From: Sphingomonas sp. LC-1
GTDB taxonomy: Bacteria > Pseudomonadota > Alphaproteobacteria > Sphingomonadales > Sphingomonadaceae
NCBI RefSeq assembly: GCF_025371035.1
Contig: NZ_JANZXB010000016.1
Location: forward strand, 1 to 60,554
DNA: 60,554 nucleotides
Direction: 5' to 3'
Below the pieces are notes generated by a model. It was not told the DNA's origin, searched no databases, and saw only the letters and a program-made list of their open reading frames with translations. Below are positions 30,405 through 39,507 of this stretch, piece after piece. The translations under genes were made by a program, and so were the position numbers. How positions within the stretch are numbered: position 1 is the first letter of the stretch; every line of letters begins with the position of its first letter.

Positions 30405-31067
30405 ATGGTCCAGCCGCTCATCATCGCCGTCCCCAAGGGACGCATCCTGGCCGAGGCGCTGCCGCTGCTCGCCGCCGCCGGCATCCGGCCCGAACCGGCC
30501 TTCACCGACAAGGACAGCCGCGCGCTGCGCTTCGCGACCGATGTCCCCGGCATCGAGCTGATCCGCGTGCGCGCCTTCGACGTCGCCACCTTCGTCGCGC
30601 ATGGCGCGGCACAGCTGGGCATTGTCGGGTCGGACGTGCTGTCCGAATTCGGCTATTCCGAGCTATACGCGCCCGTCGACCTGAAGATCGGCCATTGCCG
30701 CATCTCGGTCGCAGAGCCCGTCGCGATGGCGGAGGGCGACGATCCGCGCGGATGGAGCCATGTCCGCGTCGCGACCAAATATCCGCATATCACCAGCCGT
30801 CACTTCGCCGCGAGGGGCGTGCAGGCCGAGTGCGTCAAGCTGAACGGCGCGATGGAGCTGGCCCCGACGCTGGGCCTGGCGCCGCGCATCGTCGACCTGG
30901 TGTCGTCGGGCCGCACGCTGAAGGAAAACGGGCTGGTCGAGGTGGAGGTGATCGAGGAGGTCACCTCGCGGCTGGTCGTCAACCGCGCCGCGATGAAGAC
31001 GCGCAGCGCCGTGGTGCCGCTGGTCGAGGCGTTCCGCCGCGCGGTGGCCGAGAGGGAAGCGGCATGA
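30405..31067 (+). CDS. hisG: ATP phosphoribosyltransferase, short (HisZ-dependent) form
   Basis: First step of histidine synthesis. The 220-residue product has the catalytic core only ([61 protein letters not shown]) and lacks the C-terminal regulatory domain, so it must work with HisZ, which is not in the window. ATG 30405 fits the family start; TTG 30366 has the better ribosome site (GGGGAGGATAAGAA) within the repeat. Overlaps hisD (ATGA). Confidence 0.94.
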   Translation: MVQPLIIAVPKGRILAEALPLLAAAGIRPEPAFTDKDSRALRFATDVPGIELIRVRAFDVATFVAHGAAQLGIVGSDVLSEFGYSELYAPVDLKIGHCRISVAEPVAMAEGDDPRGWSHVRVATKYPHITSRHFAARGVQAECVKLNGAMELAPTLGLAPRIVDLVSSGRTLKENGLVEVEVIEEVTSRLVVNRAAMKTRSAVVPLVEAFRRAVAEREAA

Positions 31068-32359
31068 TCCGGCTGGATACGCAAGAATCGGGCTTTGCCG
31101 CCGCGTTCGACGAACTGGTCGACGCCCGGCGTGAGAGCGATGCCGATGTCGCGCGCGACGTGCAGGTGATCCTGCGCGCGGTCCGCGACGATGGCGAGGC
31201 GGCGGTGGAGGCCTTCACCAGGCAGTTTGACGGCCATGACCTGGCCGAAACCGGCTGGCGGATCGAACCGGCCGACTGTCGCGCCGCCTATGACGCGCTG
31301 GAGCCCGAACTCCGCGCCGCGCTAGACCTCGCCGCCGCGCGCATCCGGGCCTATCACGAAAAGCAGAAGCCGACCGACACCGACTATGTCGATGCGCAGG
31401 GCGTGCGGCTGGGCGCGCGCTGGACGGCGGTCGATGCGGCCGGAATCTACGTCCCCGGCGGCCGCGCCGCCTATCCCTCCTCGCTGCTGATGAACGCGAT
31501 CCCCGCCAAGGTGGCAGGCGTCGAGCGGCTGGTGATGGTCACGCCGACCCCCAAGGGCGAGATCAACCATCTCGTCCTCGCCGCCGCGCATCTGGCGGGC
31601 GTGGACGAGGTATGGCGGGTCGGGGGCGCGCAGGCCGTAGGCGCGCTGGCTTATGGCGCGGGCCGCATCCAGCGGGTCGATGTCGTCACCGGCCCCGGCA
31701 ATGCCTGGGTCGCGGAGGCCAAGCGCCAGGTGTACGGCATGGTCGGCATCGACATGGTCGCGGGCCCCTCCGAGATCGTCGTGGTCGCGGACGGGAAGAA
31801 CGACCCCGACTGGATCGCCGCCGACCTGTTGAGCCAGGCCGAGCACGACACCGTCACCCAGTCGATTCTGTTCACCGACGATGCCGACTTTGCGACCCGC
31901 GTGGCCGAAGCCGTCGACCGGCAGATCCCCGAACTGGCGACCGCCAGCGTCGCGCGCACCGCCTGGGATGCGAATGGCGCGATCATCGTGGTCGACTCGC
32001 TGGAGGCCGCGATGCCGCTGGTCGACCGGCTCGCGCCCGAGCATCTCGAACTGGCGGTGGACGATCCGCAGCCCCTGTTCGACCGGCTGCGCCATGCGGG
32101 CTCGGTGTTCCTCGGCCGCCATACCCCGGAAGCGATCGGCGATTATGTCGCCGGGCCGAACCATGTCCTGCCCACGGGGCGCCGCGCGCGCTTCGCCAGC
32201 GGACTGTCGGTGCTCGACTTCATGAAGCGGACCAGCTTCCTAGGCCTGACCGAGACCGCGCTGGCCGAGCTCGGCCCCGCGACGGTCGCGCTCGCCCATG
32301 CCGAGGGGCTTCCGGCGCATGCCAAGTCGGTGGCGCTGCGGCTGCGGTTGAACCGGTGA
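31064..32359 (+). CDS. hisD: Histidinol dehydrogenase
   Basis: Zinc enzyme for the last two oxidations of histidine synthesis. The 431-residue product has [48 protein letters not shown], the zinc/catalytic QAEHDT and the Glu-His pair in LAPEHLEL. Start ATG 31064 in the hisG stop; its own stop overlaps the next gene's GTG. Confidence 0.97.
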   Translation: MIRLDTQESGFAAAFDELVDARRESDADVARDVQVILRAVRDDGEAAVEAFTRQFDGHDLAETGWRIEPADCRAAYDALEPELRAALDLAAARIRAYHEKQKPTDTDYVDAQGVRLGARWTAVDAAGIYVPGGRAAYPSSLLMNAIPAKVAGVERLVMVTPTPKGEINHLVLAAAHLAGVDEVWRVGGAQAVGALAYGAGRIQRVDVVTGPGNAWVAEAKRQVYGMVGIDMVAGPSEIVVVADGKNDPDWIAADLLSQAEHDTVTQSILFTDDADFATRVAEAVDRQIPELATASVARTAWDANGAIIVVDSLEAAMPLVDRLAPEHLELAVDDPQPLFDRLRHAGSVFLGRHTPEAIGDYVAGPNHVLPTGRRARFASGLSVLDFMKRTSFLGLTETALAELGPATVALAHAEGLPAHAKSVALRLRLNR

Positions 32360-32772
32360 TCGTCGCGCCCGCCACGCCGGGGCATCGGGAAGGATGGCTG
32401 GCGTTGCGGGCGGCGCTTTGGGGCAAGGAGGCGGGCGATCCGGCGGATTTGCCCGTGGGTGACGGGAATTTCGTTGCGCTGGCGGACGGCCGGGTGATCG
32501 GCTTTGCCGAGGCGGCGGTGCGGCATGATTACGTCAATGGATGCGACGGCTCGCCGGTACTGTTTCTCGAAGGGCTGTATGTCGATCCAGGCCATCGCCG
32601 CCAAGGGGTGGCCGGGGCGCTGGTCGCGGCGGTGGCGGATTGGGGCCGGGCGCAGGGCTGTGCCGAGTTTGCGTCAGACGCCGAACTGGCCAATACCGAC
32701 TCGCATGCGATGCATCGCGCACTGGGGTTCGTCGAGACCGAGCGGGTGGTGTATTTTCGTCGGGAATTGTGA
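32356..32772 (+). CDS. AAC(6')-like GNAT acetyltransferase
   Basis: The 138-residue product closely follows the pattern of aminoglycoside 6'-N-acetyltransferases of the AAC(6')-I type: WLALRAALWG at the N-terminus, AVRHDYVNGCDGSPVLFLEG, the acetyl-CoA loop HRRQGVAGALV, and SHAMHRALGFVETERVVYF at the end. GTG 32356 overlaps the hisD stop by 4 bp, so it is translated with histidine genes. Resistance is inferred from the family; a housekeeping substrate is equally possible for a chromosomal copy. Confidence 0.85.
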   Translation: MIVAPATPGHREGWLALRAALWGKEAGDPADLPVGDGNFVALADGRVIGFAEAAVRHDYVNGCDGSPVLFLEGLYVDPGHRRQGVAGALVAAVADWGRAQGCAEFASDAELANTDSHAMHRALGFVETERVVYFRREL

Positions 32773-32788
32773 GGGTTTCGGCCCTTGG

Positions 32789-32870
32789 CCTTCGACTTCG
32801 CTCAGGCGGAACGGAGAGTGGGAAACGGGGCTGGATTCCAAACCCCGTTCCGCCTGAGCGAAGTCGAAGG
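32789..32870. repeat. REP-like inverted pair
   Basis: CCTTCGACTTCGCTCAGGCG (extended by GAACGG) and its inverted partner CCGTTCCGCCTGAGCGAAGT lie 30 bp apart between the acetyltransferase gene and nusB. The arms are perfect complements over 26 bp, the best-preserved copy in the window. Confidence 0.88.
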
Positions 32871-32947
32871 CCACGCCCCGCACCACGTCCCACCCAGTCT
32901 CTCCCAAAATACGTGACGAATTGGCGACAGCCCGGTAAAGGCCCGCC

Positions 32948-33403
32948 ATGACTCGTCCTCCTGCCCGTACCCAGGCGCGCGCCGCCGCGCGCCTTGCCGC
33001 CGTTCAGGCGCTTTACCAGCATGACATGGAACAGACGCCGCTCGCCGCGCTGCTGCACGAATTCCACAATCACCGGATCGGCGCGACGATCGAAGACGTC
33101 GAATATGCCGATGCCGATACCGATTTCTTCGACGACATCGTCAAGGGCGTCCATGCCCGTCTGGGCGAGATCGACCGGATGATCGAGGACAAGCTGGCCA
33201 AGGGCTGGACGCTGAACCGGCTGGACAAGCCGATGAAGGCGATCCTGCGCGCCGGCACTTACGAACTGCTCGCGCGTCATGACGTGCCGGTCGGCGCGGT
33301 GATCAGCGAATATGTCGATGTCGCCCACGCTTTTTACGAGAAGCGCGAATCGGGCTTCGTCAACGGCCTGCTCGACGCGATCGCCAAGGTCGCGCGGGCC
33401 TGA
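32948..33403 (+). CDS. nusB: Transcription antitermination factor NusB
   Basis: Binds boxA RNA with S10 in ribosomal RNA antitermination. The 151-residue all-helical product has RAAARLAAVQALYQHDME, FFDDIVKGVHARLGEID, ILRAGTYELLARHDVP and VISEYVDVAHAFY with FVNGLLDAIAK. Followed 28 bp later by thiL, a common pairing. Confidence 0.96.
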   Translation: MTRPPARTQARAAARLAAVQALYQHDMEQTPLAALLHEFHNHRIGATIEDVEYADADTDFFDDIVKGVHARLGEIDRMIEDKLAKGWTLNRLDKPMKAILRAGTYELLARHDVPVGAVISEYVDVAHAFYEKRESGFVNGLLDAIAKVARA

Positions 33404-33431
33404 TCTCGGGAGCCGCCACGGGCATCCCGCG

Positions 33432-34337
33432 ATGAACGAGGCGGACTTCATCGCCGCGCTTCGCCGGATGCCGTTGCACCCCGGCGCGCGCGGGTTGGTG
33501 GATGACGGTGCCGTGCTCGATGCCGCGCCACTGGTCGTCACCACCGACACGCTGGTCGAAGGCGTGCATTTCCTGCCCCATGACCCGCCCGCCGATGTCG
33601 CGTGGAAACTGGTCGCGACCAACCTGTCCGATCTGGCGGCCAAGGGGGCATTGGTCGAGGGGGTGATGCTCAACTATCCGTTGGGCGACGCCGCCTGGGA
33701 TCGGGCCTTTCTGGACGGGCTGGGCGCGGTCATGAATCGCTTTCACGTCCGGCTGATCGGCGGCGATACGGTGTCGCTGCGCGGATGCCGGGTCCTGACC
33801 CTGACCGCGTTCGGACGCGACGCCCCCGCCCCGGCGCGCGACGGAGCAAGGCCCGGCGATGCCCTGTGGGTCACCGGCACGATCGGCGATGCCGGGCTGG
33901 GCCTGGCGATCGCGCGGGGCGGCTATGGCCCGATCGCGCTCCGCGACGCCTATCGCCGCCCGCTGCCCCGCCTGACCGAGGGGCGTGCGCTGGGGCCGCT
34001 GGTCCATGCGATGATGGACGTGTCCGACGGGCTGCTGATCGATGCCGCGCGGATGGCGCTGGCGAGCGGATTGGCGGTGTCGATCGACCTGGATGCCGTG
34101 CCGCTGTCGTCGGAGGCGCGCGTCCATGGCGGCGAGGATCGCGCGGCGCGACTGGCTGCGGCGACGGCCGGCGACGATTATGAATTGCTGTTCGCGCTGC
34201 CCGCCGATGCGACCCCGCCGGTCGCCGCGACGCGGATCGGCGCCTTTGCCCCAGGCCAAGGTCTGTCGCTTTACGACGCAGGGGGCCCCGTCGCCCTGCC
34301 CCTACGCCTGGGCTTCGAGCATAAACCCGATCGCTGA
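33432..34337 (+). CDS. thiL: Thiamine-monophosphate kinase
   Basis: Makes thiamine diphosphate from thiamine monophosphate. The 301-residue product has the metal/ATP motifs VDDGAVLD, TTDTLVEGVHF, TNLSDLAAKGA, IGGDTVSL and MDVSDGLLIDAARM, and TAGDDYELLFALP near the end. Full length; ATG 33432 after nusB. Confidence 0.96.
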   Translation: MNEADFIAALRRMPLHPGARGLVDDGAVLDAAPLVVTTDTLVEGVHFLPHDPPADVAWKLVATNLSDLAAKGALVEGVMLNYPLGDAAWDRAFLDGLGAVMNRFHVRLIGGDTVSLRGCRVLTLTAFGRDAPAPARDGARPGDALWVTGTIGDAGLGLAIARGGYGPIALRDAYRRPLPRLTEGRALGPLVHAMMDVSDGLLIDAARMALASGLAVSIDLDAVPLSSEARVHGGEDRAARLAAATAGDDYELLFALPADATPPVAATRIGAFAPGQGLSLYDAGGPVALPLRLGFEHKPDR

Positions 34338-34412
34338 ACCCCCTTCCGCCCACGCGTGGCCGTGATATTCTGGGCCGACCGGATCCTGGGGAGACGATCC
34401 GGCCAAGGGGGA

Positions 34413-36389
34413 ATGATGAAGATTGGTGTGACGAGGATGCTGGGTGCGTCGGTGGCGGCGTTTGCCCTGATGGCGCTGACGGGCGTGACGCAGGAACCGG
34501 CGAAGCCCGCAGCGACCTCCGCGCCCGCTGCTCCGGTCAAGTCGGGCCCGCTACCGGTGGAGGCCTTTGCCGCGCTGCCCGAAATGGAAAAGCCCTCGCT
34601 GTCGCCCGACGGCACCCGGATCGCGGGCAAGCGCGCGCTGAACGGCCAGCAATATCTGATGGTCGTCCCCCTGGTCAAAGGACAGAGCAAGCCTGCGATC
34701 GTCCCGATCAACGAGAAGGTCGATGTCAACTGGTGGCGCTGGGTCAATGACGAGTGGCTGCTCGTCGGGCTGGGCGCGAAGCAGGTGATCGAGGGAGAGG
34801 AATATTATATCACCCGGATGCTCGGCATCCGGGCCGACATGACCAAGACCAATCGGATCGACTGGGAACGATCGGGCTTCCGCGCCGACGAGGTACTATG
34901 GGCCGCCAGGGACGGCAGCCCGCGCATCCTGTTCGCCAAGCAGACCGGCATCTATTCGATGGACGATGTCTATCCCTCGGTCTTCGAAGCCGATGTCTCG
35001 ACCGGCAAGGTCAAGCGGATCGCCGCCGGGCAAACGGATGTGTGGGACTGGTATGCCGATGGCCAGGGCCAGTTGCGCATGGGCGTCCGCTATTCTGATT
35101 CGACCCGACAGAAGAGCCTTCTCTATCGTCAGTCCAACGCCGAATCCTTCCGCACCATCGCGCGCGCCGATGGCCGCAAGGACGAATCGGTACTGGTGCC
35201 CAGCATCTTCCGGGCGGACGGCACCGCCCTCGCGATCGATGACAGCGATGGCTATGATGCGCTGTACGAAGTCTCGCTGCCCGACCTGAAGCTGGGCCGC
35301 AAGCTCAGCACCGTTTCGGGTTACGACATAGACGGGATCATCGGGAACGAGACGGGCGACGATCTTTCGGCGATCCGCTACACCGACCAATATTATCACG
35401 ATGCCTGGACCGACCCGCGCGTCAAGGAATTGCAGGCGCAGCTCGACAAGGCGGTGGCGCCGCGCCGGGCGGAGATCGTGTCGTGGAACCGCGCCCGGAC
35501 CCGCTTCCTGATCGATGTCAGCGGACCGACGACGCCGGGCGCACTATATTATTGGGACACGGATTACGGGAACATGCAGTTCCTGGCCTGGAACAACCCG
35601 CAGTTGAAGGGCCAGCGGCTGTCCGCGGTGCGCACGTTGCGCTATCCCGCGCGCGACGGCACGCAGATCGAGGCGATCCTGACCCTGCCACGCGGGCGGG
35701 GGGACAAGAATCTGCCGCTGATCGTGCTGCCGCATGGCGGACCGTTCGCGCGCGATTCGGAAAGCTGGGACTGGTGGAGCCAGTATCTTGCCGAGCTCGG
35801 CTATGCGGTGATCCAACCCAATTATCGCGGCTCCTCCGGCTATGGCACCGCCTTCGCGCTGAAGGGCCAGGGCGAATGGGGCCTGAAGATGCAGGACGAC
35901 CTGAACGACGCGGTGACCTGGCTCGCCAAGCAGGGGATCGCGGACCCCAAGCGGGTGTGCATGGTCGGCGCCTCCTATGGCGGCTATGCGGCGATGCGCG
36001 CGGCGCAGCGCGACGGGGCGCTGTACCGGTGCGCGGTATCCTATGCGGGCGTGTCCGATCTCCAGGCGATGAAGCGTTACGACTCGCGTTTCCTGTTCAG
36101 CAAGACGCGCGCCGACTGGCTGCACAAACAGGCCCCCGATTACCGTGCCGTCTCGCCCCGCTTCGGCGCGGCCGACATGACCATCCCGTTACTGATCGTG
36201 CACGGCAAGGAGGACAAGCGCGTGCCGGTCAACCAGTCGCGGATGATGGTCTCGGCGCTGAAGGCCGCGGGCAAGCCGGTGAATTATATCGAGCAGCCGC
36301 TGGCGGACCACCATTTCACTCGCTCGGAGGATCGGCTGGAATTCCTCAAGGCAATGGCGGCGTTCCTCGCCGAGCATAACCCGGCGTAG
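34413..36389 (+). CDS. Exported S9-family prolyl oligopeptidase-like peptidase
   Basis: The 658-residue product has a signal peptide (about 1-25), a beta-propeller from about 50 to 400 and an alpha/beta hydrolase domain. The catalytic triad is Ser in GASYGGYAAMRA, Asp in VHGKEDKRVPV and His in LADHHFTR; the oxyanion loop is LPHGGPFARD. AAGGGGGA precedes ATG 34413. Likely acts on peptides in the periplasm. Confidence 0.93.
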   Translation: MMKIGVTRMLGASVAAFALMALTGVTQEPAKPAATSAPAAPVKSGPLPVEAFAALPEMEKPSLSPDGTRIAGKRALNGQQYLMVVPLVKGQSKPAIVPINEKVDVNWWRWVNDEWLLVGLGAKQVIEGEEYYITRMLGIRADMTKTNRIDWERSGFRADEVLWAARDGSPRILFAKQTGIYSMDDVYPSVFEADVSTGKVKRIAAGQTDVWDWYADGQGQLRMGVRYSDSTRQKSLLYRQSNAESFRTIARADGRKDESVLVPSIFRADGTALAIDDSDGYDALYEVSLPDLKLGRKLSTVSGYDIDGIIGNETGDDLSAIRYTDQYYHDAWTDPRVKELQAQLDKAVAPRRAEIVSWNRARTRFLIDVSGPTTPGALYYWDTDYGNMQFLAWNNPQLKGQRLSAVRTLRYPARDGTQIEAILTLPRGRGDKNLPLIVLPHGGPFARDSESWDWWSQYLAELGYAVIQPNYRGSSGYGTAFALKGQGEWGLKMQDDLNDAVTWLAKQGIADPKRVCMVGASYGGYAAMRAAQRDGALYRCAVSYAGVSDLQAMKRYDSRFLFSKTRADWLHKQAPDYRAVSPRFGAADMTIPLLIVHGKEDKRVPVNQSRMMVSALKAAGKPVNYIEQPLADHHFTRSEDRLEFLKAMAAFLAEHNPA

Positions 36390-36398
36390 AAGCCCCTC

Positions 36399-36424
36399 AT
36401 TCCTCCCCTGAAAGGGGGAGGAAT
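36399..36424. terminator. Perfect 10-bp hairpin after the S9 peptidase gene
   Basis: ATTCCTCCCC-TGAAAG-GGGGAGGAAT lies 10 bp past the stop. There is no T-run, so it could be a terminator-like stem or another palindromic repeat. A second, 6-bp hairpin GACCCC/GGGGTC is at 36459-36476. The remaining gap should contain the infA promoter. Confidence 0.55.
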
Positions 36425-36564
36425 CACAGGGTCAGTCATCTTGTCCGAACCCCGTTCCGACCCCATATCCGGGGTCGAACGACCGCGCCTTTCCTTTTCG
36501 AGCCTTTGCGGCTATGGCGGCGCCTCTTCGACATACCCTATAACACGACGAACCGAGGTATTTT

Positions 36565-36783
36565 TTGGCCAAGGAAGAACTGCTCGAGATGCGCGGCCGC
36601 GTGGTGGAACTGCTCCCCAATGCGATGTTCCGCGTCCAGCTCGAGAATGATCACGAGATCCTGGGGCACACGGCGGGCAAGATGCGCAAGAACCGCATCC
36701 GCGTGCTGGTCGGCGACGAAGTGCTCGTCGAGCTGACGCCGTATGACCTGACCAAGGGCCGGATCACCTACCGCTTCAAGTGA
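36565..36783 (+). CDS. infA: Translation initiation factor IF-1
   Basis: The 72-residue OB-fold protein [20 protein letters not shown]... ends GRITYRFK, matching IF-1 throughout. The start at 36565 is a TTG codon. First gene of an overlapping run infA - maf - rng - yacG. Confidence 0.98.
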
Positions 36784-37367
36784 GCGACCGGCCTCTCATG
36801 CCGCTCGTCCTTGCATCCTCCTCGCCGCGCCGCCGCGATCTGCTGGCGCGACTGGGAGTCGTGCCCGAGCGCACCGCCTCGCCCGATATCGACGAAGCGC
36901 CCCGCGCCGCCGAGCTTCCCCGCGTCTATGCACTGCGCCTGGCGGTGGAAAAGGCGCAGGCGGTCACCCGTGCCGAAGGTGAGATCGTCGTCGCAGGCGA
37001 CACCACCATCGCGGTCGGCCGCCGCATCCTGCCCCCCGCCGATACGCCGGACGTGCAGCGCAAGCTGCTGCGCCTGCTGTCCGGGCGACGCCATCATGCG
37101 CTGTCGGCGGTGTGCGTGATCGACGCGGGCGGAAAGGTCCGTACCCGGCTGGCCGACACCATCGTCGCGTTCAAGCCGCTCTCCGAGGACGAGATCGACG
37201 CCTATATCGCGTGTGGCGAAGGACTGGGCAAAGCCGGGGGCTATGCCATCCAGGGCCGTGCCGAGGCGTTCGTGCGCTTTCTGCAGGGCAGCCATTCGGG
37301 GGTGATCGGCCTGCCGCTGTTCGAAACCCGCGCCCTGTTGAAAGCCGCCGGACTGCCGCTTGTCTGA
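36780..37367 (+). CDS. maf: Maf-family nucleotide pyrophosphatase
   Basis: House-cleaning enzyme that hydrolyses non-canonical nucleoside triphosphates (dTTP/UTP-type). The 195-residue product starts [18 protein letters not shown], has the catalytic [23 protein letters not shown], and the [14 protein letters not shown] segment. GTG 36780 overlaps the infA stop; ATG 36798 is six codons later. Confidence 0.94.
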
Positions 37368-38313
37368 ATGGCTCTATGAGGCCGGGATCGGCGAAGCGCG
37401 CGCCGCGCTGGTCGAGGATGGCCGCATCGTCCAGGCCGCGATCGAGCTGACCGGCACGCTGACCGTCGGCACGGTGGCGCAAGGACGGCTGGTGGAACTG
37501 CTTCCCGGTCGTCAGGGGCGGGTGACGCTGGCGCAGGGTGGCGAGGTGCTGCTCGCGCCGGTACCGAAGGGGATGACGCAGGGCGCCAGCCTGACCGTCT
37601 TGGTCACCCGCGAGGCGATCCCCGAACGTGGCCGCTCGAAGCTGCCCAAGGCAGTGATCGCTCCCGAAGACGCGACACCAGCGCCGGGCCCCGACCTCCA
37701 CGCGCGGATTTTGGCGTCGGGCGTGCCGGTCCGCGAACTTCGTGCGCATCAGCCGGATGATCTGGAGGCAGCGGGCTGGTCCGAACTGCTCGACGAAGCG
37801 GTGACGGGGGAGATCGGCTTCGGCCCCGGCGTACTGCGGATGACGCCGACCCCGGCGATGACGCTGTTCGACGTCGATGGCTCTCCGCCGCACGAACCAT
37901 TGTCGATTGCGGCGGCGCGGGCGGTGGCGGAGGCGATCCTGCGCCACGGCATCGGCGGGTCGATCGGCATCGACTTCCCGACGCTGGAGGGCAAGGCCCC
38001 GCGTCAGGCGGTGGCGGAGGCACTGGACGACGCCCTGCCCCTTCCCTTCGAACGCACGGCGGTCAACGGTTTCGGCTTTCTCCAGATCGTGCGGCCCCGC
38101 CCGCGTGCCTCGATTCCCGAGCGGCTAGGCATCGATCCGATCGGCGCGCGCGCCCGTGCGCTGCTGCGGCAATGGGAGCGCGAGCCGCCGGGCCCGGTTC
38201 CCGTGCACCGGCTCTCCGGCTCCCTATATGATCGATTGATGGCGAATCCCGACTGGCGCGACGACATCGCGCGCCGCACCGGTCGCCCGCTGAAACTGGA
38301 ACGAGCGTCATGA
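37360..38313 (+). CDS. Ribonuclease E/G-like protein
   Basis: The 317-residue product resembles the RNase E/G catalytic half: N-terminal EAGIGEARAALVEDGRIV, a central weak S1-like part, and C-terminal IGIDFPTLEGKAPRQAVAEAL and FGFLQIVRPRPR, corresponding to the DNase I-like subdomain (where intact enzymes read DFIDM and GLVEMTRKR). The first Asp of the metal site is kept but the second region is degenerate and the zinc-link Cys pair is absent, so it may bind RNA rather than cut it. Starts with TTG 37360 inside maf. Confidence 0.87.
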   Translation: MSEWLYEAGIGEARAALVEDGRIVQAAIELTGTLTVGTVAQGRLVELLPGRQGRVTLAQGGEVLLAPVPKGMTQGASLTVLVTREAIPERGRSKLPKAVIAPEDATPAPGPDLHARILASGVPVRELRAHQPDDLEAAGWSELLDEAVTGEIGFGPGVLRMTPTPAMTLFDVDGSPPHEPLSIAAARAVAEAILRHGIGGSIGIDFPTLEGKAPRQAVAEALDDALPLPFERTAVNGFGFLQIVRPRPRASIPERLGIDPIGARARALLRQWEREPPGPVPVHRLSGSLYDRLMANPDWRDDIARRTGRPLKLERAS

Positions 38314-38477
38314 CCACCTGCCCCATCTGCGACAAACCCAGCGCCGCCGACCATGCTCCTTTCTGCTCGCGCGGGTGCAAGGATCGCGACCTGTTACAAT
38401 GGCTGGGCGAAGGTTATCGCATTCCCGTCAAGGAAAGTGACGAAGAAGGGCTGGACATGGGCGAAAACCACCCCTAA
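38310..38477 (+). CDS. yacG: DNA gyrase inhibitor YacG (zinc ribbon)
   Basis: A 55-residue protein, MTTCPICDKPSAADHAPFCS then RGCKDRDLLQWLGEGYRIP, with the four-Cys zinc ribbon (CPIC...FCSRGC) of YacG, which binds GyrB and blocks gyrase. ATG 38310 overlaps the stop of the RNase-like gene (ATGA). The gene order maf - rng - yacG is typical of alphaproteobacteria. Confidence 0.95.
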   Translation: MTTCPICDKPSAADHAPFCSRGCKDRDLLQWLGEGYRIPVKESDEEGLDMGENHP

Positions 38478-38508
38478 AGGCACGCCTCCAATCGCAATCG
38501 CGGTGTGG

Positions 38509-38584
38509 GCCCAAGTAGCTCAGTTGGTAGAGCATGCGACTGAAAATCGCAGTGTCGGTGGTTCGATCCCGCCCTTGGGCACCA
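38509..38584 (+). tRNA. tRNA-Phe (anticodon GAA)
   Basis: GCCCAAG pairs with CTTGGGC to form the acceptor stem, followed by A and encoded CCA. The D-arm is GCTCAGTTGGTAGAGC, the anticodon stem-loop GCGACTGAAAATCGC holds GAA, and the T-arm is GGTGGTTCGATCCCGCC. It lies 31 bp past yacG and marks the left edge of the accessory region. Confidence 0.97.
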
Positions 38585-38712
38585 TTTTCCTGTAATCAGA
38601 CCCGTTAGAAGCGTCGGCATGGCCCGCTAACGTGTCTGTAAACCCACTAAGATCACTATCTCCTCGATTTCGGCATAGCTCCGGGGCGGCGACTATTTGG
38701 GTTAAAGCCTGC

Positions 38713-39159
38713 CTATCGCATCTCGAAGATGGCGGCGCTACCGAGGGTGACAGCGGAAAAGCAGGACGTTGGGCAGCGGTCCTAGCGGTTGCAATCCGTC
38801 GCCGATCCTAAAAGCTGGCGAAGGTGATTTCGGTTCGGCCCCTGAGCCGGAAGCGGTGCTTCTCGTGTGTGATCGTCTGGTTGTGTGATTACCGTCCGGG
38901 ATGAAGGACTTTATGCCTTCAGCCTGGAAAACGTCCCCGAACCAATCGTCATAGCCGCGGTTGTCGAACTACCACGTTGCTTTTGATAGGTCGTCCAGCA
39001 GCGCTCCAGCGTTGATGTAGCGCTGCCCCGCTTAGCCGTCACAATGAAGCTTGAGGGGTAACCGTCAGCATCAGTGACGGCATAAAGCTTCGTGTCCAGG
39101 TGTTCGATCAGGCGGCTGGACGGCTCGACCGTCCGGATGTTGGTCCAGCGATACGGCAT
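38713..39159 (-). pseudogene. Decayed IS5-family transposase
   Basis: Minus-strand translation in two or three frames recovers an IS5 transposase: TKLYAVTDADGYPSSFIVTA, then in another frame RYINAGALLDDLSKATW-stop, FDNRGYDDWFGDVFQAEGIK, then TEITFASF-stop-DRRRIATA and AVTLGSAAIFEMR-stop. These match the order of the intact family sequence, including the DRGYDADWFRD region and the C-terminus seen at 1-108. Several frameshifts and stops prove it is dead and old. No complete ends are visible. The 38585-38712 stretch shows no gene. Confidence 0.85.
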
Positions 39160-39162
39160 CTT

Positions 39163-39507
39163 TCAGGTCGCCGCCCTGACCAGTCTGGGTGGCGCTACGT
39201 ATCCGATCATGAGGTGCTCCTGCAGCCGGCGGTTCGAATTGCTGGGTCGCCCGTTCTTACGGAAGGGCACCTTCCTAGCCTGCTCCAGGTCATCCTTCAG
39301 GATCTTGTGATCATGACACAGCGGATCGAGATTGCTCCAACCGTTTCCGCCATTGGGATCGCGATGATCGATGTTGGTATGATCGACGTCATGGCCCTCT
39401 TCGAGACAGCGGACGCAAGGTGATGCCAATTCGCGGTGCTTCCTGCGGTTCGTCCGGAACTCCGACATCTGATTGTCAACGTTTGATCGGTACTTCGGCT
39501 TAGACAT
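39163..39507 (-). CDS. HNH-like endonuclease domain protein
   Basis: The 114-residue product has a CVRCLEEG zinc knuckle, then VDHTNIDHRDPNGGNGWSNL and DPLCHDHKILKDD, the order Cys-Cys / Asp-His / Asn-Leu / Cys-His of phage-type HNH nucleases, with His-Asp at the usual DH motif. A basic tail follows. The start is ATG 39507, set by GGAGG nine bases upstream; it overlaps the preceding gene's TAA. Family match is by motif only. Confidence 0.75.
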   Translation of the reverse strand: MSKPKYRSNVDNQMSEFRTNRRKHRELASPCVRCLEEGHDVDHTNIDHRDPNGGNGWSNLDPLCHDHKILKDDLEQARKVPFRKNGRPSNSNRRLQEHLMIGYVAPPRLVRAAT

